Assembly (NCBI GenBank): GCA_958402495.1
Contig: CATXTS010000026.1
Span: 1-18,333 of the forward strand
Reading direction: 5' to 3'
DNA length: 18,333 nt
From: an uncultured Clostridiaceae bacterium
GTDB taxonomy: Bacteria > Bacillota > Clostridia > TANB77 > CAG-508
The notes beneath the pieces are model-generated. The model was not told where the DNA came from. It made no database searches and worked only from the letters and a program-made list of their open reading frames with translations. This document shows, in pieces, positions 15,404-18,333 of the stretch; the first letter of the stretch is position 1; each line of letters begins with the position of its first letter. A program made the translations under genes and the position numbers.

Positions 15404-17160
15404 ATTCCTAATCTCCTTCTATCTAATGGAATTGGTTTGTTTGGTTTTCCTCTTTCTAGGATTATCTCTGTTACAAATAATGTCGCACTATCTGGGGCGT
15501 CATCATTTCTATTTGGATAATCAAAACTATATGTTGTTAAGTTTTTCATAAACCTTCCATAATCGCTGTTAGGTTTGTACATATTTTTTTGTTTAAAATA
15601 AATTAATTTTCTTAATGTACCTTGATTATCTTTTATTCGCAATTCTTTTTTTACTGTATTATACTTTTCTGTAATAGTACAATAATATATTCCTCTATCT
15701 TCTAACATTTTGTCTAACAATGCTTTTAATGATGTATCCGTATTGTTTTCTATTACTAACCAAGTAATATGGTGTTCTTCTATTTTTGCAATGATTTCTT
15801 CATAAAGTTCTGTCATTGCTTTTTTCTTAAAAATAACATCTATCATGTAATAGTTTCTGCCATCTGTTTTGAAAATAGGCATTGAAACATTATCTTTTCC
15901 TCTTCTTGTTGTGTCTAATACAGCTAATGAATAATTGCTATATGCTGGACTGCCATCTTCATTAACTGGCAATCTATCAAAATGGTTTAAAAGTTCATCT
16001 GCAAAATCAAGACCTTCTGCTGGTATTGGGTCTTGTTGATATACACAAGCCCATTGAAAGTCATCTGTTACATCTCTTAAATTTCTTGCTTCCTCTGTTG
16101 TCATTACCGCTTCGCAAGTAGTTTCATCATTTTCATCTAATAAGGGAACTCTTATTACAACAGTTGTTCCGTCTTTACTTTCCCAAACATACTTAAATTT
16201 ATTGCTTGGCACTAATTCCGACAATGTTTCTCTATCCTCAATAATTCTATTTAAAATATCTTCTGGCGACCACATTGTTCCAGCAAATATGAATTTCGTG
16301 CTATCACCATCACGTCTATTAATCCAGTTTCCAGTCCATTTATTATACAAACTCTGATGAACCAAGCTATCTGTTGCCTCTTCTGCTCCTTTGGTCATAT
16401 CATCAAATATCATTGCTTTATTAGCTCTTTTACCTGTAACCTGTCCATCTCTTGATACTGCTATATGACTAGCTGGTACACTACTATCTTTTAATTTCCA
16501 GTTATAAACTTCTTTTGTTGCAAAAGGATTATCTCCATATTGCCTATATTCTGGGAACACATCTCTATATCTTTTGTCTGTTATTAGTTCTCTAACATTT
16601 CTACTAAATCCTGCCACTAAATCGTCTGAATAAGACATTCTTATGACTGAATAATCACGATTTATTCCATATAACCAAGCTGTGTAATATGTCAAAGAAA
16701 CAGACTTCCCTGTACTAGGAGGATAACTTGCTATTATGTATTTTAAATCATCTGAAAATGTAATTTTGTTTAAATAAAATAAGAAAGGTTTTAACACTCC
16801 TCTTCTTCCAGCCAATACTCTTTTTGTATTGTTCATTTCCATGTAGTCAAAAAAATGTTCTAATGACCTTCTTCCTGCAAAAGCCATTACTTTTTCATAC
16901 AACTTATAATATTGAGGTTGAAACTCTATATCGCATTTAATTGTTCTATTTTCTGTTGCTGGTATTAAGAATATAATTGCATACTTGCAAGCATTTAATT
17001 CAATTTCTTGTCTGTTCTGTTCGTTCTTAGCACTATCAAAATACTGTAACAATAACTGATATAAACTTTCACACATTGTATAATATGAATACTCATCTAT
17101 TTTCTTTTTTGATTTTAAGATTTGTATTATTTCTTGTATTGTTTTTTCATATTCTTGCCT
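15400..17160 (-). CDS. terL: Terminase large subunit, AGG start
   Basis: 586 aa from AGG at 17160. Packages DNA: N-terminal ATPase, C-terminal RNase H-like nuclease. Walker A is YPPSTGKS (about 146-153), Walker B AMIFDDM (about 249-255), FAGTMWSPED follows as coupling motif; nuclease acidic residues are in LAVLDTT (about 412-418), VIEN (468-471) and NDDAPDS (552-558). The first ATG in frame (17076) is 28 codons in and has no SD, yet the upstream 28 codons encode a coherent helix (QEYEKTIQEIIQILKSKKK). An ATG at 17150 is out of frame and ends after seven codons. SD AAAAGGAG with an 8-nt gap places initiation at AGG. Internal AGG codons occur (EY-AGG-QYG, YG-AGG-FMKN, GR-AGG-SLE) and look like Arg. 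No small terminase is evident in the window. Confidence 0.92.
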   Translation of the reverse strand, partial: RQEYEKTIQEIIQILKSKKKIDEYSYYTMCESLYQLLLQYFDSAKNEQNRQEIELNACKYAIIFLIPATENRTIKCDIEFQPQYYKLYEKVMAFAGRRSLEHFFDYMEMNNTKRVLAGRRGVLKPFLFYLNKITFSDDLKYIIASYPPSTGKSVSLTYYTAWLYGINRDYSVIRMSYSDDLVAGFSRNVRELITDKRYRDVFPEYRQYGDNPFATKEVYNWKLKDSSVPASHIAVSRDGQVTGKRANKAMIFDDMTKGAEEATDSLVHQSLYNKWTGNWINRRDGDSTKFIFAGTMWSPEDILNRIIEDRETLSELVPSNKFKYVWESKDGTTVVIRVPLLDENDETTCEAVMTTEEARNLRDVTDDFQWACVYQQDPIPAEGLDFADELLNHFDRLPVNEDGSPAYSNYSLAVLDTTRRGKDNVSMPIFKTDGRNYYMIDVIFKKKAMTELYEEIIAKIEEHHITWLVIENNTDTSLKALLDKMLEDRGIYYCTITEKYNTVKKELRIKDNQGTLRKLIYFKQKNMYKPNSDYGRFMKNLTTYSFDYPNRNDDAPDSATLFVTEIILERGKPNKPIPLDRRRLGI

Positions 17161-17176
17161 TTACAACACTCCTTTT
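17158..17176 (-). promoter_or_regulatory. RBS with AGG start codon, terminase gene
   Basis: SD AAAAGGAG (17176-17169), 8-nt spacer TGTTGTAA whose last three bases are an in-frame stop, AGG (17160-17158), then CAA. Base -1 is A. Confidence 0.82.
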
Positions 17177-17385
17177 CAGTTCTTTGCAAAATATGATTTT
17201 GATATATCAACTGTTGTTACCTCATTTGGTCTTATAGACGCATAAATTGAAATACTTCCAACATCTTCAATATCTCTTGCAATATCTGTTGCTCTATCAA
17301 TAATTGTTTGTCCTATTGCTTTTAAAGTTTCTTCCACGTTCTCTTCTATTGATACTATGTAAGTTTTTTCATTTTTTTCTATCAT
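17176..17385 (-). CDS. Hypothetical 69-aa protein
   Basis: ATG at 17385 overlaps the HTH gene stop by 4 nt and has GGAGGA upstream. The sequence is acidic with an amphipathic helix (VEETLKAIGQTIIDRATDIARDIEDVGSISIYASI) followed by a strand and a basic end. I do not recognise a family. Position between the HTH gene and terminase is where a small terminase or regulator often sits, but it is too short for a usual TerS. It ends TGA just before the terminase SD. Confidence 0.72.
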   Translation of the reverse strand: MIEKNEKTYIVSIEENVEETLKAIGQTIIDRATDIARDIEDVGSISIYASIRPNEVTTVDISKSYFAKN

Positions 17386-17630
17386 TTATCAATTTCCTCC
17401 AATTTTCTTTTTTCTATTTCTGTTTCTGGAAATCCTACTATTTCTACTAAACTATACTTTGGTAAATTTAATGCTATTTCTATTCTTCTTGCCATTGCTG
17501 GGCTTATTGGCGTTATTCCATTTAATAGATTAGATACTTTTTGCTTAGTTAATCCTGTTTTATTTGCTAATTCTTGCTGTGATATATTCTTTTTTTTCAA
17601 TATTAGTTTTATATATGTTCCTATTGGCAT
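17382..17630 (-). CDS. XRE/Cro-type helix-turn-helix protein
   Basis: 82 aa. ATG at 17630 follows AGGAG with a 7-nt gap. Residues 15-38 (SQQELANKTGLTKQKVSNLLNG) form a clear HTH_3 helix-turn-helix, and the following SPAMARRIEIALNLP is the usual fourth helix; HigA-like antitoxins share this layout, but no toxin gene is adjacent. It is the first protein gene after the tRNA cluster and may regulate the late operon or bind the packaging region. Target unknown. Confidence 0.85.
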   Translation of the reverse strand: MPIGTYIKLILKKKNISQQELANKTGLTKQKVSNLLNGITPISPAMARRIEIALNLPKYSLVEIVGFPETEIEKRKLEEIDK

Positions 17631-17658
17631 TATGGTCTCCTATAATTTTCCTTTATTT

Positions 17659-17744
17659 TGGCGATAGAGTGAGGTGCCGACCCTCAAGCTTTACGCTCCA
17701 CATGTTTTCAAGACAAGGTTCAAAGCCGTTTGAATTACTCTATC
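17659..17744 (-). tRNA. tRNA-Ser(TGA)
   Basis: Acceptor GATAGAG/CTCTATC is perfect, discriminator G, CCA encoded. Anticodon loop CTTGAAA gives TGA (reads UCA). The anticodon stem has one T-T mismatch. A class II variable arm is present (AGC/GCT stem). T-stem TGAGG/CCTCA is perfect, but the T-loop GTCGGCA departs from TTCRA at positions 54 and 58. Confidence 0.88.
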
Positions 17745-17747
17745 ATT

Positions 17748-17834
17748 TGGCGACAATCTATGGACTTGCACCATATACCCTTATGGTACGCATTTCTTAG
17801 CAGGAAAGCTCCAAACTTTTTGGATTAGATTGCC
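17748..17834 (-). tRNA. tRNA-Ser(GCT)
   Basis: Acceptor GGCAATC/GATTGTC pairs with one G-U; discriminator G and CCA are encoded. Loop CTGCTAA gives anticodon GCT (reads AGY). Class II variable arm TACC/GGTA. T-loop TGCAAGT has G at position 55, and the D-loop lacks the GG pair. Only 3 nt separate it from tRNA-Ser(TGA). Confidence 0.87.
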
Positions 17835-17838
17835 ATAT

Positions 17839-17912
17839 TGGCTGGAGAAACTAGATTCGAACTAATAATTAGAGGTTCAAAGCCTCTTGTGTTACCATTA
17901 CACCATCCTCCA
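17839..17912 (-). tRNA. tRNA-Gln(TTG)
   Basis: Acceptor TGGAGGA/TTCTCCA, D-stem GTGT/ACAC, anticodon stem AGAGG/CCTCT with loop CTTTGAA (anticodon TTG), T-arm ATTAG-TTCGAAT-CTAGT, discriminator G, CCA encoded. All arms close well. Confidence 0.93.
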
Positions 17913-17994
17913 ATATGTGCGGATACTTTATAGTCCACCCGCAAAGACACTCCAAGGATTTTTGGTATACCTGACAGACCTATATAACTGCCCC
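17913..17994 (-). other. 82-nt inter-tRNA spacer with hairpins
   Basis: tRNA-sized gap in an otherwise tightly packed cluster. On the minus strand GCGGGT pairs with ATCCGC around an inner ACT/AGT stem, CCAA pairs with TTGG, and TATAG can pair with CTATA across most of it. I could not find an anticodon arm or T-loop, so I do not call a tRNA. A decayed tRNA or a processing structure are possibilities. Confidence 0.4.
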
Positions 17995-18070
17995 TGGTCT
18001 GGATAACTGGATTTGAACCAACTCTAAATGCTCCCAAGGCACTTGTGCTACCATTAAACACTATGTCCAG
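17995..18070 (-). tRNA. tRNA-Pro(TGG)
   Basis: Acceptor CTGGACA/TATCCAG with one C-A mismatch at pair 6-67, D-stem GTGT/GCAC, anticodon stem AGTGC/GCATT, loop CTTGGGA (anticodon TGG), T-arm GTTGG-TTCAAAT-CCAGT, A73 and CCA encoded. Confidence 0.87.
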
Positions 18071-18137
18071 ATATACTGAGGAATGATACATCACTCCTCG
18101 TGTCGAATAGGTAATTACCTTATTCAATATATTCTAC
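18071..18137 (-). ncRNA. Candidate three-way-junction RNA between tRNAs
   Basis: On the minus strand TATATTG pairs with CAGTATA (the first C-G pair uses the end of helix two), enclosing two hairpins. One is AATAaGGT/ACCTATT with an AATT loop; the other is GAGGA-TGAT against ATCA-TCCTC with one mismatch. There is no anticodon loop or T-loop. The right-hand hairpin hides a GAGGAG SD-like sequence against TCCTC. It lies directly between the CCU tRNA and tRNA-Pro, so it could be a processing element, a decayed tRNA or a separate small RNA. Confidence 0.4.
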
Positions 18138-18211
18138 TGGTTGCGGTCGACTGATTTGAACAGTGTCGCCAGACAAGGACTCTGGAATGCTACCATTGCA
18201 CCACCACCGCG
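18138..18211 (-). tRNA. Initiator-like tRNA with anticodon CCU (reads AGG)
   Basis: The gene begins CGCGGTG and ends GACCGCA-A-CCA. Position 1 C faces A72, a mismatch that is the hallmark of bacterial initiator tRNA; pairs 2-71, 3-70 and 4-69 (G-C, C-G, G-C) equal those of E. coli tRNA-fMet, as does the T-loop TTCAAAT. The anticodon stem CCAGA/TCTGG is perfect and the loop GTCCTTG gives anticodon CCU with U37, unusual because 37 is nearly always a purine. Pair 7-66 is G-G and the outer T-stem pair is C-C, so the stem junction is irregular. It lacks the three G-C pairs at 29-31/39-41 of classical initiators. Ordinary tRNA-Arg(CCU) would have a fully paired acceptor. I infer a Met-charged, formylated initiator for AGG; charging is untested. 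Confidence 0.8.
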
Positions 18212-18216
18212 ATATA

Positions 18217-18292
18217 TGGTTGCGAAGTGTCAGAATTGAACTGACTTACAGTAGCTTATGAGGCTACTAAGATACCTTACCTACCACTCGCA
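18217..18292 (-). tRNA. tRNA with anticodon CAT (Met, fMet-like or Ile2)
   Basis: Anticodon stem GTAGC/GCTAC, loop CTCATAA (CAT, A37), T-arm GTCAG-TTCAATT-CTGAC. Acceptor TGCGAGT pairs with ACTTCGCA only with one bulged T. Pair 1-72 is a weak T-A, and the 3' end CGCA-A-CCA matches that of the CCU tRNA and of fMet. It may be a second initiator-like tRNA or an elongator; sequence alone does not decide. It is the first gene of the cluster. Confidence 0.8.
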
Positions 18293-18333
18293 ATGTTTTC
18301 TGTTTCTTTATTTAACATTCTTTTTAATCTTTT
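18293..18333 (-). other. Leader of the tRNA cluster, truncated by the window edge
   Basis: AT-rich sequence upstream of the first tRNA. I see no confident -35/-10 pair in these 41 bases. Confidence 0.3.

Noticed and set aside
17076..17150. terL starting at ATG 17150 with one A missing in an A6 run (MKKTIQEII)
   Set aside because: Possible, but needs an indel; the AGG start needs none and has the stronger SD at the spacing shared by other AGG genes.
17825..18127. 100-codon open reading frame across the tRNA cluster
   Set aside because: It runs through tRNA-Gln and tRNA-Pro genes and both spacers; no SD; a by-product of tRNA sequence.
18138..18211. Simple tRNA-Arg(CCT)
   Set aside because: The C1xA72 mismatch and fMet-like acceptor ends are not expected for an elongator Arg tRNA, though charging is unproven.
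1..18333. Plus-strand open reading frames throughout, CRISPR arrays, insertion sequences, attachment sites
   Set aside because: Plus-strand frames mirror minus-strand genes and encode hydrophobic Leu/Phe/Ser-rich sequence typical of antisense of AT-rich genes. I saw no regularly spaced repeats, transposase or integrase.

Overview
The window is about 18.3 kb of an AT-rich (roughly 30% G+C) tailed-phage or prophage genome. Every gene I support is on the minus strand, so transcription runs from high to low coordinates. Strong GGAGG-type ribosome binding sites, AGA-dominated arginine usage and the protein families point to a low-GC Firmicutes/Bacilli or Mollicutes-like host. TAA, TAG and TGA are all used as stops. 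Module order is that of a siphovirus.

Layout from right to left: a cluster of six tRNA genes (17659-18292: CAT, CCT, Pro-TGG, Gln-TTG, Ser-GCT, Ser-TGA) with two tRNA-sized structured spacers; an XRE-type HTH protein and a 69-aa protein; large terminase; a small gene with an apparent frameshift at an A7 run; an HEVLH metallopeptidase-like protein; a 59-aa Cys-rich protein; a terminator-like hairpin; portal; GP20-type scaffold; major capsid protein; four neck/connector genes; tail tube; gpG/gpGT tail-assembly chaperone; tape measure; a DUF6711-like tail protein; a long tail protein with an S74 chaperone domain; and a tail-fibre gene leaving the window at the left edge.

The main discovery is that eight genes appear to start at AGG. 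They are terminase, the 59-aa protein, portal, capsid, tail tube, tape measure, the DUF6711-like protein and the S74 tail protein. In seven of them a good Shine-Dalgarno lies 8-9 nt before an in-frame AGG; in the eighth the gap is 5 nt, the same as for a neighbouring GTG-start gene. Terminase, tape measure and the 59-aa protein have no ATG/GTG/TTG at all in the right place. In portal and tail tube the only upstream ATG overlaps or abuts the SD. All eight AGG codons are preceded by A, and four are followed by an Ala codon. The tRNA cluster holds a tRNA with anticodon CCU (reads AGG). Its ends match bacterial initiator tRNA-fMet: 5' CGCGG, a C1xA72 mismatch, 3' CCGCA-A-CCA and T-loop TTCAAAT. 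It also has U37, which could pair with the invariant A at -1. I propose a phage-encoded initiator tRNA that opens translation of virion genes at AGG, with AGG possibly still Arg inside genes. The rival explanation is a host lineage with AGG reassigned to Met.

A second signal concerns CGG. I find only two in-frame CGG codons in the gene set, and both sit exactly where the reading frame must shift +1: in the gpGT chaperone and in the tail fibre. CGG may therefore be an unassigned or hungry codon used as a +1 frameshift site.
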